From positions 1 to 57,312 of the forward strand of contig SUYQ01000017.1 in assembly GCA_015060325.1 (NCBI GenBank): 57,312 bases of DNA. The letters run 5' to 3'. The translations under genes were made by a program, and so were the position numbers. The DNA is from Bacteroidales bacterium (GTDB lineage: Bacteria > Bacteroidota > Bacteroidia > Bacteroidales > UBA932). A model generated the notes under the pieces. It was not told the DNA's origin and ran no database searches. It saw only the letters and a list, made by a program, of their open reading frames with translations. Positions within the stretch are counted from its first letter, which is position 1. Each line of letters starts with the position of its first letter. Of the stretch, positions 42,431 through 51,264 are shown piece by piece.

Positions 42431-43614
42431 ACTATTCTTACCGAGCGGCTGTCTGCTGTCAGATTGCCCTCAGCATCTATATTTTCAATTCTTACAATAC
42501 CCGGTTTCTTACCAGGGGTCAGGCTTCCGAGGACAGCATCCTTTCCAAGGAACCTTGCTCCGTTGAGACATGCCCACTGAAGAAGCTCATTCATTGAAAC
42601 TTCCGGGAAGTTGTCATGAAGGCAATACAATTCCTTTACCATATCAAGGTCGTCATTGCTCGAAAGCGAATCAGTTCCAACAAGTATCGCCAGGGCATTC
42701 TTCCTCATCAGAGGCACAGGCGGAAGAGCATTGTGTATGAATATGTTTGAAAGAGGACATATAGCCCAGTAGACATTATTCATCACCTTCTTTGCGGCAT
42801 CAATATCGCTCTGCGAAAGACAGACATTATGCACCAGCAGGATATGTCCGTCATATGGAGCAGGTCTTACGGCTGCAAGCCTGTCTATGAAATATTTCAA
42901 TGAAGACTCCCCTGTCACAGGAGGGGTGCTCATCCCTGAACGTTTCCTATTCTCATACATAGCTCCCGTGCCGGTCAGAAGGAGATCCTCCTCTTCCTGA
43001 CTTTCCTGGGAATGATATGAAATGAAGCCCCTCTCCAGTCCGGCAGCGGCTGATGCGCCCAGCAGCTGAGGACTCATGGTGTAGCAGGAATGCGGAGTAG
43101 GAGCAGCATCAATTCCGGCTTCATCGGCCTTCACATTAAGCGCTGCCACGTCATTCATCACCCCCTCACACATTTCCGGCTCACTTCCGAATACCTCAAG
43201 GAATGTGCGGGTATACATCCTGTGGTCCTTCTTTACCTCGAAAGACGACTCATCATTGCTGATATCCGCCATTGCAGACACGCCGTCATCCCACATCCTG
43301 TCCATCCACTTTCGGGTAAGCTGAGCCTTCACATCATTTCCGGCCCAGTCACGGAGTTCGTTGATCTGGTCTATGAATCCGGCCATTCCTGTACCCTTGC
43401 GGAACTTCTTATGGAGATGGGACAGTTCCACATGGCAATGACCGTTCACAAAACCCGGCACTATAGCCCCGGGACAGACCTCCTCGCCTTCATCACATGC
43501 ACCGACACGGATAACGGTACCGTCTGCGTCGTCGTACTCCACGAAGCCGTTGACGATAGGCTCATTGCCATCCAGCGTATATACAAAACGTGCTGTTGCT
43601 CTCATTATCCCCAT
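42427..43614 (-). CDS. Amidohydrolase family protein
   Basis: A 395-residue metal-dependent hydrolase of the cytosine deaminase/chlorohydrolase type. Metal ligands appear as VNGHCHVELSH (HxH), PHSCYTMSP, SYHSQES, LVHNVC and GTDSLSSN. The substrate is probably an aminated purine-like or heterocyclic compound; aminofutalosine deaminase is one possibility in this family but no futalosine-pathway gene is adjacent. Translationally coupled to the radical SAM gene (ATGA). Confidence 0.82.
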   Translation of the reverse strand: MGIMRATARFVYTLDGNEPIVNGFVEYDDADGTVIRVGACDEGEEVCPGAIVPGFVNGHCHVELSHLHKKFRKGTGMAGFIDQINELRDWAGNDVKAQLTRKWMDRMWDDGVSAMADISNDESSFEVKKDHRMYTRTFLEVFGSEPEMCEGVMNDVAALNVKADEAGIDAAPTPHSCYTMSPQLLGASAAAGLERGFISYHSQESQEEEDLLLTGTGAMYENRKRSGMSTPPVTGESSLKYFIDRLAAVRPAPYDGHILLVHNVCLSQSDIDAAKKVMNNVYWAICPLSNIFIHNALPPVPLMRKNALAILVGTDSLSSNDDLDMVKELYCLHDNFPEVSMNELLQWACLNGARFLGKDAVLGSLTPGKKPGIVRIENIDAEGNLTADSRSVRIV

Positions 43615-43616
43615 AT

Positions 43617-44348
43617 CTATAACCTGTTAAGATACGCGTCTTTTACATGATGTATTTTCTGCTTGTCGAAATCCGCACTTCTTGGCACGGGTTTCATACC
43701 TTTGAACCTGTCCATATTACCTACGGTATCCTTAACGATACGCAGAGTATCAGGTCTTACCTGCTTGACCGACTGCAATGTATCCTTCCTGATGACGAGC
43801 GAATCACGAATGTGCAGAGAGTCCCTTGGAATCCTCCTTATTGTGAAACAGTATGACAATGTATCCCACTCAATCGCAAGAGAGTCATCATAGCTATAAG
43901 GCTCATGAATATCATCGACATAAAACATGGATTCGTCTATCCTGATACTGTCAGATATGCTCTTTACATAATCTGCCAGCCGCTTTTCCTCCTCCAATCT
44001 TGCCTTCTTTTTCTCCAGCTCATGTTTTCGAGCGTCAAGGATACGGACAGTCTGCTTCATTATATCAGCAAAATCCTGATGATGCTCAATATAATAGTCG
44101 ACACTATATCTATAGTCCTCAACCGTATATCCATACTTCTTCAGAATCGGCTCATATACAAGTGAGGTATCTGCCATCATCCTGACGTTCGGTGTGGAAT
44201 TGATCCACTGGTCCGTCATCAGCATTTCAGCATATATCTTGGCCATATCCTCTTCATCAATGACCCTTGAGTCCCGGCAGGCGCCAAGCAGGGACAGGAC
44301 CAAAGATGCAGAACACAGCAGAAGAATATATCTGAAGAAGCTTTTCAT
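43617..44348 (-). CDS. DUF4296 lipoprotein
   Basis: A 243-residue lipoprotein (lipobox LLGA before Cys24). The segment VIDEEDMAKIYAEMLMTDQWI and YEPILKKYGYTVEDYRYSVDYYI match the Bacteroidetes DUF4296 family. A Lys/Glu-rich coiled coil (about 105-130) and a charged tail with DSL/DTL repeats follow. Function unknown; in this operon it sits 1 nt after pheT. Confidence 0.8.
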   Translation of the reverse strand: MKSFFRYILLLCSASLVLSLLGACRDSRVIDEEDMAKIYAEMLMTDQWINSTPNVRMMADTSLVYEPILKKYGYTVEDYRYSVDYYIEHHQDFADIMKQTVRILDARKHELEKKKARLEEEKRLADYVKSISDSIRIDESMFYVDDIHEPYSYDDSLAIEWDTLSYCFTIRRIPRDSLHIRDSLVIRKDTLQSVKQVRPDTLRIVKDTVGNMDRFKGMKPVPRSADFDKQKIHHVKDAYLNRL

Positions 44349-44349
44349 A

Positions 44350-46794
44350 TTATCTCAATGTTGCACCGAATTCATTCTGGAAAGTCGAGAGCAATTTACT
44401 CATAACCCTCTCTACATCATTGTCAGTCAATGTCTTCTCAAGATCCTGAAGCACGAAGCTGAGTGCATACTGCTTCTTGCCCTCTGCAATCTTGTCACCT
44501 CTGTACACATCGAACAGACCTACCTGCTTGAGGAGTTTCTTTCCTACGCGGAAGGCACTCTTGCGAAGCTCAGCATAACTTACCGACTCATCAAGAAGAA
44601 TAGCGAGGTCACGCCTTACCTCCGGGAACTTAGGAAGTTCCTTGTATCTGATCTTGTTTCTCTTTACGAGTTCGAAGAGAGCCGGCCAATTGATCTCAGC
44701 TGCAAATACCGGCTGCTTGATACCGAACTGCTTGAGTCTGGCAGGAGCGATTGTACCCATCACTGCGAGAGGCTGATGTGAACCCGGGAGGCTATATGCA
44801 AGACCCTCCGAGAACAGATCTGCCGGAGCAGCTTCAGTTTCAAGTGAATAGATATCACATCCGAAACGCTTGAGAAGAAGCTCCAGATACCCCTTGAGCT
44901 GGAAATAGTTACCCTTGCCCGGATCCACTCGCCATGACTTGTCTGGCTGACCGCTGATGAAGAGTGCATAGCATGTGTGCTCTTCATATGACTCGAGGGT
45001 CCTGCCATCAGTCTCAGGACGGAACGAATATACAGAACCGTACTCAAACGTCTTGACATTGGTGATCTGGCGGTTGATATTGTAGGCTATTACCTCAAGA
45101 CCGTTAAGAAGAAGTGTCTGTCTCATGACGTTCAGATCTGAACTGAGCGGATTCATGATCCTAACGCACTTTTCTTCCGGGAAAGTCTTGAGCTTTGAAT
45201 AATAGTCAGACTTGGTCAGCGAATTGTTCATTGTCTCGACAAAGCCGTTTGCTGCAAGGAAATCCGCAATGGACTTACGTACCTGCTCCTGCTCCGGTTT
45301 CTGCGGAGCATTCACCGACATCCTCATTGCCTGAGGAAGCTCGATGTTGTTGTATCCATAGATACGGAGGATTTCCTCAACGACGTCGCACTCACGATAT
45401 ACGTCAATCATATATGAAGGGACAGCTACCTTTGCACCGGTCTCTGTCTTCTCGATGAACTCGTATGCAAGGCCTTCGAGAATGCCCTCGATCACATCGT
45501 GACCTATCTTCTTTCCTACAAACGCCTCGATGCGGTCATAGTCAAGGTCAACGACCTTCTTCTCTATCTTTTCCGGATAAAACTCCTGCATGCGTCCCAC
45601 AATCCGTCCGCCGGCAAGTTCCTGGATAAGGAGCGCAGCACGCTTTGCAGCATACTCTACAACGAGAGGGTCAGCACCACGCTCATAACGGAACGAAGCA
45701 TCAGTCTTGAGGGTGTGTCTCTTTGAGCTCTTTCTGATCGATACAGGGTTGAAATATGCACTTTCAAGGAACACATCAACAGTTGACTCTGTCACGCCAG
45801 ACTCCTCACCTCCGAACACACCGGCAAGGCACATCGGCTTCTCTGCATTCGCAATCATAAGGTCTGCTGCGCTCAAAGTACGCTCAACGCCGTCAAGAGT
45901 AACGAACTTCTCTCCTTCCTCTGCTCTGCGGACAACCACCGTACCTCCTGCTATCTTCGATGCATCGAAAGCATGGAGCGGCTGTCCGATCTCATGAAGG
46001 ACAAAGTTGGTGATATCCACGATATTGTTGATAGGTCTAAGACCGATTGCGAGCAGCTTCTTCTGGAGCCACTCAGGCGACGCTGCCACTTTCACACCTT
46101 TGATTGTAGTTCCGGTATATCTTGGAGCACCGTCTGCCGCTGTAACCTCTACAGGAATCGCTCCTGCTTCATCATTGTCAGCCCATGCAGATACGTCTGG
46201 AATATTCAGTCTGCAAGGAATATCATTATGCTTCAGGTATGCATACAGATCTCTGGCAACGCCGATATGCGAAGCAGCATCTACACGGTTTGCTGTAAGG
46301 CCGATTTCAATCAAAGCGTCTGTTGCAAGACCCAGATAATCCTTTGCAGGGGTTCCAGGCACTGCCTCGGGATCAAGTACCATGATACCGTCATGTGACT
46401 CGCCGATTCCGAGCTCGTCCTCTGCGCAGATCATACCGAAAGACTCCACGCCGCGGATCTTGGACTTCTTGATCTTGAAGTCCTCGCCGAGGACTGTTCC
46501 CACTGTAGCAAGGAGAACCTTCTGTCCTGCCGCAACATTGGGAGCACCGCAGACAACCTGAAGAAGGTCGCCTTCGCCTGTGTTGAGCTTTGTTATATGG
46601 AGGTGGTCGGAATCCGGATGGTCTACACACTCTACGACCTCAGCCACGATCACTCCTGCAAGACCGCCAGGAATCTCCTCAATCTGTTCGAGCGAATCGA
46701 CTTCAAGTCCGATTGAAGTCAGCGCTTCTGCGACGGCCTCGGGAGCGAGGTCACACTCAAGATAATCATTGAGCCAATTGTACGAAATTTTCAT
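44350..46794 (-). CDS. pheT: Phenylalanine-tRNA ligase beta subunit
   Basis: 814 residues of the (alpha-beta)2 PheRS. Order: N-terminal B1 and tRNA-binding EMAP/OB domain (ECVDHPDSDHLHITKLN, about 55-150), B3/B4 editing domain (RYTGTTIKGVKV, NIVDITNFVLHEIGQPLHAFD), B5 domain, catalytic-like fold (NSLTKSDYYSKL, MNPLSSDLNVMRQTLL) and the C-terminal anticodon-binding FDX-ACB domain (FPEVRRDLAILLDESVSY). Normal length. The alpha subunit gene is not in the window. Confidence 0.97.
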   Translation of the reverse strand: MKISYNWLNDYLECDLAPEAVAEALTSIGLEVDSLEQIEEIPGGLAGVIVAEVVECVDHPDSDHLHITKLNTGEGDLLQVVCGAPNVAAGQKVLLATVGTVLGEDFKIKKSKIRGVESFGMICAEDELGIGESHDGIMVLDPEAVPGTPAKDYLGLATDALIEIGLTANRVDAASHIGVARDLYAYLKHNDIPCRLNIPDVSAWADNDEAGAIPVEVTAADGAPRYTGTTIKGVKVAASPEWLQKKLLAIGLRPINNIVDITNFVLHEIGQPLHAFDASKIAGGTVVVRRAEEGEKFVTLDGVERTLSAADLMIANAEKPMCLAGVFGGEESGVTESTVDVFLESAYFNPVSIRKSSKRHTLKTDASFRYERGADPLVVEYAAKRAALLIQELAGGRIVGRMQEFYPEKIEKKVVDLDYDRIEAFVGKKIGHDVIEGILEGLAYEFIEKTETGAKVAVPSYMIDVYRECDVVEEILRIYGYNNIELPQAMRMSVNAPQKPEQEQVRKSIADFLAANGFVETMNNSLTKSDYYSKLKTFPEEKCVRIMNPLSSDLNVMRQTLLLNGLEVIAYNINRQITNVKTFEYGSVYSFRPETDGRTLESYEEHTCYALFISGQPDKSWRVDPGKGNYFQLKGYLELLLKRFGCDIYSLETEAAPADLFSEGLAYSLPGSHQPLAVMGTIAPARLKQFGIKQPVFAAEINWPALFELVKRNKIRYKELPKFPEVRRDLAILLDESVSYAELRKSAFRVGKKLLKQVGLFDVYRGDKIAEGKKQYALSFVLQDLEKTLTDNDVERVMSKLLSTFQNEFGATLR

Positions 46795-46802
46795 ATATAT
46801 TC

Positions 46803-47744
46803 TTATTTATCTATATCATCCTTCGAGAAGAGAGAGCCTACGAATTCCCTCTTGTTGAACACCTTAAGGTCATCTATTCCTTCACCGATGCCCACAAACT
46901 TGATAGGAATGCGGAACTGGTCCACGATGCCAACGACAACGCCGCCCTTGGCAGAACCGTCAAGTTTTGTCACAGCCAAAGCAGTAATATCCGTTGCTCT
47001 CATGAACTCCTTAGCCTGCTGGAAGGCATTCTGGCCTGTAGATCCATCAAGAACCAGCAGCACTTCATGTGGAGCATCAGGAACAACCTTCCTCATGACA
47101 TTGCGTATCTTGGTGAGCTCATTCATGAGATCAATGCGATTGTGAAGACGTCCTGCAGTATCAATTATGGCTACATCTGCACCTTTGGCCACAGCGGAAT
47201 TCAAGGTATCAAAAGCCACCGAGGCTGGATCCGCTCCCATCCCCTGTTTCACGATATCGACTCCTGCACGTTCTGACCATATGGTAAGCTGGTCAACTGC
47301 AGCAGCACGGAAAGTATCAGCAGCTCCGAGAACGACTTTCTTGCCCTGAGCTCTAAGGTGGCTGGCAAGCTTTCCGATAGTCGTAGTCTTACCTACTCCA
47401 TTAACGCCCACCACCATGATGACATATGGTTTCTTGCTGAAGTCAAATGGAACAACCAGATCATCGGACGTTTCGCCTTCCTTCACATTGAGAAGTTCCG
47501 CTATCTCATCCCTGAGAATATCCACGAGTTCATCCAAAGACACATACTTGTCCTTACGGACCCTTTCCTCAAGATTCTCGATTATCTTCATTGTGGTATC
47601 AACACCCATATCCGTAGCCAAGAGAGCCTCCTCGATAGCATCAAGCAGGTCATCGTCAACTTCCGTCTTACCGATGATCGCTCTTGAAAGCCTCTCAAAA
47701 AAGGACCTGTTGGTCTTCTTTACTCCTTTATCAAAAATACCCAT
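46803..47744 (-). CDS. ftsY: Signal recognition particle receptor FtsY
   Basis: A 313-residue SRP-family GTPase that docks ribosome-SRP complexes at the membrane. It has the helical N domain, then G motifs: VVGVNGVGKTTTIGKLA, DTFRAAAVDQL, IIDTAGRLHN, TKLDGSAKGG, and IGEGIDDLKVF at the end. The acidic A domain is very short, as in other Bacteroidetes. TATATTTG at 47767-47774 is a likely promoter for ftsY and the six genes after it. Confidence 0.97.
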   Translation of the reverse strand: MGIFDKGVKKTNRSFFERLSRAIIGKTEVDDDLLDAIEEALLATDMGVDTTMKIIENLEERVRKDKYVSLDELVDILRDEIAELLNVKEGETSDDLVVPFDFSKKPYVIMVVGVNGVGKTTTIGKLASHLRAQGKKVVLGAADTFRAAAVDQLTIWSERAGVDIVKQGMGADPASVAFDTLNSAVAKGADVAIIDTAGRLHNRIDLMNELTKIRNVMRKVVPDAPHEVLLVLDGSTGQNAFQQAKEFMRATDITALAVTKLDGSAKGGVVVGIVDQFRIPIKFVGIGEGIDDLKVFNKREFVGSLFSKDDIDK

Positions 47745-47766
47745 ATGCTCTACAATTGTAACTTAC

Positions 47767-47774
47767 AAATATAC
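47767..47774 (-). promoter_or_regulatory. -7 element of the ftsY operon
   Basis: TATATTTG on the minus strand, 23 nt before the ftsY ATG. Confidence 0.55.
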
Positions 47775-47795
47775 TGCTTTTCATGATAATAAAAA

Positions 47796-47827
47796 AGAGG
47801 CATAACCGTTTTTGGTCATGCCTCTTA
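47796..47827 (-). terminator. Terminator of the rpmB-rpmG-DUF4295 operon
   Basis: Minus strand AAGAGGCATGACC, loop, GGTTATGCCTCTT, then TTTT. It is 20 nt past the DUF4295 stop. Confidence 0.88.
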
Positions 47828-47847
47828 AGCAATATTTAAGGAAAGAA

Positions 47848-48003
47848 TTATTTCTTTGCGAAGAAATCCTTAGCCTCTGACTCTTCAACGAGCATTTCGT
47901 TGAAAACATAAGCACCAGTCTTTGGAGACTTGTCCATGCGGATACACTTAACCATCTTCTTGAGTGTACCGGCCTTGAAGGTTGCGACTGCTTTCTTTGC
48001 CAT
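47848..48003 (-). CDS. DUF4295 small protein
   Basis: A 51-residue basic protein from ATG 48003: MAKKAVATFKAGTLKKM, then KSPKTGAYVFNEMLVEE and end DFFAKK. It matches the short Bacteroidetes DUF4295 family that always follows L33; a ribosome-associated role is inferred from context only. AGGAGG stands just upstream (about 48009-48014 on the minus strand). It starts 17 nt past rpmG. Confidence 0.9.
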   Translation of the reverse strand: MAKKAVATFKAGTLKKMVKCIRMDKSPKTGAYVFNEMLVEESEAKDFFAKK

Positions 48004-48020
48004 TTTCTATTCCTCCTTAA

Positions 48021-48209
48021 TTATTTGATCTCGCGATGAAGGGTAACCTTCTTCAGGAACGGATTGTACTTCATACGCTCCAGACGCTGAGTCGTGTTCT
48101 TCTTGTTCTTTGTAGTGATGTATCTTGAGATACCTGGTACACCGCTCTCTCTCTGCTCAGTGCACTCAAGGATGACCTGCACCCTGTTACCTTTTGCTTT
48201 CTTTGCCAT
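48021..48209 (-). CDS. rpmG: 50S ribosomal protein L33
   Basis: 62 residues of a large-subunit protein near the E site: [38 protein letters not shown] and [12 protein letters not shown]. It lacks the four-Cys zinc ribbon of some paralogues (only one Cys), so it is the zinc-free type. Second gene of the L28-L33-DUF4295 unit. Confidence 0.97.
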   Translation of the reverse strand: MAKKAKGNRVQVILECTEQRESGVPGISRYITTKNKKNTTQRLERMKYNPFLKKVTLHREIK

Positions 48210-48220
48210 AATCCGTAAAA

Positions 48221-48463
48221 TTAAACAAGGTTAATAAATCCTTTCTTCTGAGCGTCCTTGATAGTAGCGTCGAGACCGTTCTTCTCGATTGTTCTCATAC
48301 CCTTGCAAGACACCTTAAGAGTGATGAATCTCTGCTCCTCCTCTGACCAGAACTTCTTGGTCTTGAGGTTCAGGGCGAAGACGCGCTTTGTGCGTCTCTT
48401 AGAATGCGAAACATTGTTTCCGACCATTCTCTTTCTTCCTGTAACTTGACAAACCTTTGCCAT
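48221..48463 (-). CDS. rpmB: 50S ribosomal protein L28
   Basis: 80 residues: [39 protein letters not shown] and [15 protein letters not shown]. Standard length for Bacteroidetes. First gene of the unit, 11 nt before rpmG. Confidence 0.97.
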   Translation of the reverse strand: MAKVCQVTGRKRMVGNNVSHSKRRTKRVFALNLKTKKFWSEEEQRFITLKVSCKGMRTIEKNGLDATIKDAQKKGFINLV

Positions 48464-48539
48464 TGTATATAACTTTTTTAATTAATTCATAATTAGCGGG
48501 CTGCAAATATCGTATAAAAAAATTGCAATTGCAAAAATT

Positions 48540-49928
48540 CTACAAGAATTTGAACAGCCTGTCCCATCTGATATTGAATGGGAATGGTTTAGCATTATCA
48601 ACTGAGAGCCAAATCATTGCCGGTTTTCCAACCACATGATCTTCAGGAACAAATCCCCAATATCTTGAGTCCAGGGAATTGTGCCGGTTGTCTCCCATCA
48701 TAAAGTAGTAATCCTGTTTGAATTTATAGGTATGAGCTTCTTTTCCGTTTATCAAGATTCTATTCCCGTCAACTTCCAGCTTATTATGCTCATAGGCTGT
48801 GATGATCCTGCTGTAAAGAGGCAGATTCTGCAATGTCAGTTCGACAGTCTCACCCTTTTCCGGAATCCAGATCGGACCATAGTTATCACGGGTCCATCTG
48901 TACAACGAGTCTTTAGAGTACGGGAATATCTCAAGGGCCATGTTCTCATTATAGGCCGGGATATCAACGAACATCGTATCGACAAGAGGGTTTGATTCCA
49001 GCTTCTTTGCCTTTGAAGCAGTCAAGGCTACTCCTCTGTAGGTCGAACTTTTCCTGTCATACTGAATCTCGTCAAGAGACACTCCTAGTTTCGTCAGATC
49101 TCTGCCGGGAAGTTCGCCTTTGGTCACGACATTATATGTCATCTGTACTCCAGGCCAAACTTTCTGAGGCTTTGAATTGATATAAATCTGTCCGTCCACA
49201 ATCTTCAGGGAATCACCTGCAACAGCGACACACCTCTTGACATAGTGGTCTTTCTTGTCCATCGGCCTGGTTATCACAGGACCATAGATGCTTTCGATCT
49301 GCCTACGCTCAGAATCACTCTTTCCGCGGATCACAGCGTAGTAATCTTCTGCAGGACATTGTTTAAGGACCTTGTCTCCATGTGGAAAATTAAAGACGAC
49401 ATAGTCTCCAATCTGCACATGGCCGAAACCTTTAAGCCTCTTGTAATCGCACTGGATCAAAGTCGAATATGACTCGCTTCCACCGATCACATTATGAGTA
49501 AAAGGAATCGTCAGAGGGGTCTGTGGCATTCTAGGGCCATAAGCAAGTTTGTTCACGAACAGGTGGTCTCCTGTCATCAGTGAACTTTCCATCGATGCCG
49601 AAGGAATCTTGAATGCCTGGATGAAAAAGGTATTGATGAAGGTAACTACTATGACTGCAAAGATGATGGCGTCAAGCCAATCCAGCCAAGGGTTCCTTTT
49701 CTCTCCTTCCGCGTACTTCTTTTTCCAGAACAGCCACTTCACCTTCCTGGTGATGTACATGTCATAGATTATTCCAAGTCCGAGGAGGAACCAATAATTT
49801 TCCAACCAGATAACCCAAAGGAGATACAACACAGACCAGAAACCGAACTTGACCCACTTGTTGGCCCAGATCTCTTTCCAGCGCTGATACAACCTTTTGA
49901 GGGGTTCAAATATCTCCTTAAAGCTCAT
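48540..49928 (-). CDS. lepB: Signal peptidase I
   Basis: A 462-residue inner-membrane peptidase that removes signal peptides in the periplasm. Hydrophobic segments lie at about 28-45 and 46-60, with a further one at 87-105 before the catalytic region. Ser112 is in [16 protein letters not shown]; the catalytic Lys is in [12 protein letters not shown]; the last box is [19 protein letters not shown]. It is longer than E. coli LepB (324) because of an N-terminal extension and a large insertion (about 250-390), the normal Bacteroidetes form. Confidence 0.95.
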   Translation of the reverse strand: MSFKEIFEPLKRLYQRWKEIWANKWVKFGFWSVLYLLWVIWLENYWFLLGLGIIYDMYITRKVKWLFWKKKYAEGEKRNPWLDWLDAIIFAVIVVTFINTFFIQAFKIPSASMESSLMTGDHLFVNKLAYGPRMPQTPLTIPFTHNVIGGSESYSTLIQCDYKRLKGFGHVQIGDYVVFNFPHGDKVLKQCPAEDYYAVIRGKSDSERRQIESIYGPVITRPMDKKDHYVKRCVAVAGDSLKIVDGQIYINSKPQKVWPGVQMTYNVVTKGELPGRDLTKLGVSLDEIQYDRKSSTYRGVALTASKAKKLESNPLVDTMFVDIPAYNENMALEIFPYSKDSLYRWTRDNYGPIWIPEKGETVELTLQNLPLYSRIITAYEHNKLEVDGNRILINGKEAHTYKFKQDYYFMMGDNRHNSLDSRYWGFVPEDHVVGKPAMIWLSVDNAKPFPFNIRWDRLFKFL

Positions 49929-49937
49929 CAGCTACAA

Positions 49938-50282
49938 TTATTTTACAGAATTGATGATAGCCTCAAATGCCTGAGGATTATTCATAGCAAGGTCTGCAAG
50001 CACCTTACGATTGAGTTCTACGTTCTGCTTTGCAAGACGACCCATGAGCTGAGAATAAGTCATACCGTACTGACGTGCAGCAGCGTTGATTCTCTGGATC
50101 CAAAGTGCGCGGAAAGTGCGCTTCTTGTTCTTACGGTCACGGTAGGCATAAGTGAGACCCTTCTCATAAGTGTTCTTTGCTACCGTCCAAACATTCTTTC
50201 TCGAAAGAAAATAGCCGCGGGTCTTTTTAAGAATCTTCTTGCGGCGTGCCCTTGAGGCAACTGAATTTACCGATCTTGGCAT
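49938..50282 (-). CDS. rplT: 50S ribosomal protein L20
   Basis: 114 residues: [40 protein letters not shown] and the C-terminal globular domain ([20 protein letters not shown]). L20 initiates 50S assembly and in other bacteria represses its own operon. It ends the thrS-infC-rpmI-rplT cluster, followed by lepB 9 nt later. Confidence 0.97.
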   Translation of the reverse strand: MPRSVNSVASRARRKKILKKTRGYFLSRKNVWTVAKNTYEKGLTYAYRDRKNKKRTFRALWIQRINAAARQYGMTYSQLMGRLAKQNVELNRKVLADLAMNNPQAFEAIINSVK

Positions 50283-50376
50283 AAATTTAACTGTTTTATG
50301 GAGGCAGTGTCCATCATCGGAGCTTTTCTACTGCGTTCCAAGTTTAACTTAAAATAACTTTTGTAATTGTTTAAAA

Positions 50377-50571
50377 TTACATACCCAACAAAGCTTTGAC
50401 TCTCTTCTCGTCAACGTTAGCTACGAGAGCGATGTGAGTCAAATTTCTCTTCTGCTTCTTGGTCTTCTTTGTGAGAATGTGGCTCTTGTAAGCATGCTTT
50501 CTCTTAACTTTTCCCGTTCCGGTAAGCGTGAAACGCTTTTTTGAACCGGAGTTGGTCTTCATCTTTGGCAT
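50377..50571 (-). CDS. rpmI: 50S ribosomal protein L35
   Basis: 64 residues, start [20 protein letters not shown], with [20 protein letters not shown] and the end VKALLGM. Standard order between infC and rplT. The 94-nt gap to rplT could hold an L20-binding leader, but I see no clear fold. Confidence 0.97.
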   Translation of the reverse strand: MPKMKTNSGSKKRFTLTGTGKVKRKHAYKSHILTKKTKKQKRNLTHIALVANVDEKRVKALLGM

Positions 50572-50619
50572 AGTTAAATTTGATTTAGTTAATAATTATT
50601 CTGTATCCAATCCCTTGGA

Positions 50620-51222
50620 TTACTTTTTCTTAAGTGGTGCGATCATCATGATCATTCTCTTACCCTCAAGCTTCGGCATCTGCTCTGCCCTTCCATACTC
50701 CTCAAGCTCGACTGCAAAGCGAAGAAGAAGCTTCTCTCCCTGATCTGCATATATGATCGAACGGCCTTTGAAGAACACTGAAGACTTCACCTTCGAGCCT
50801 TCCTGCAGGAATTCCTGCGCGTGCTTCAGCTTGAACTGGAAATCATGTTCATCAGTATTAGGACCGAATCTGATTTCCTTGATGACTATCTTGGCAGCAT
50901 TCGCCTTCATCTCCTTAGCTTTCTTCTTCTGCTGATAGAGATATTTCTGATAGTCCATTATCCTACATACAGGAGGTTCCGCTTTTGCGCTTATCTCCAC
51001 CAGATCAAGATCCTGCTCATCAGCCATCCTCAAGGCATCTCTAAGTGAAAACACTCCCTGCTCAGGGATATTTTCTCCTACGAGACGTACCTGCGGAGCC
51101 GTAATCTCCTCATTGATTCTCAATCCGTCCTCGTCCTTCTTAGCATTGTTCGGCTTCTGGCCTGGACGAGCATTAGGTCTAGGGCCCATCGGGCGCGGAC
51201 CTGGTTTAAATGGTGCTGCGAT
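50620..51222 (-). CDS. infC: Translation initiation factor IF-3, ATC start
   Basis: IF3 keeps 30S subunits free and checks start codons. The frame from ATG 51189 extends upstream to an in-frame TAG with only three further codons, GAG GAA..., before ATC at 51222; AGGAGG stands 8 nt before that ATC. So the probable start is the rare ATC codon, giving 200 residues beginning (M)AAPFKPGPRPMGPRPN. Domain order: N domain (LRINEEITAPQVRLVGE), helical linker (YQKYLYQQKKKAKEMK), C domain (KEIRFGPNTDEHDFQFKL). A non-AUG start lets IF3 limit its own translation, as in E. coli (ATT). Confidence 0.93.
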   Translation of the reverse strand: MAAPFKPGPRPMGPRPNARPGQKPNNAKKDEDGLRINEEITAPQVRLVGENIPEQGVFSLRDALRMADEQDLDLVEISAKAEPPVCRIMDYQKYLYQQKKKAKEMKANAAKIVIKEIRFGPNTDEHDFQFKLKHAQEFLQEGSKVKSSVFFKGRSIIYADQGEKLLLRFAVELEEYGRAEQMPKLEGKRMIMMIAPLKKK

Positions 51223-51264
51223 AAAAAATTCCTCCTATAAGTTAAGTTAATAATATGGTCAAAA

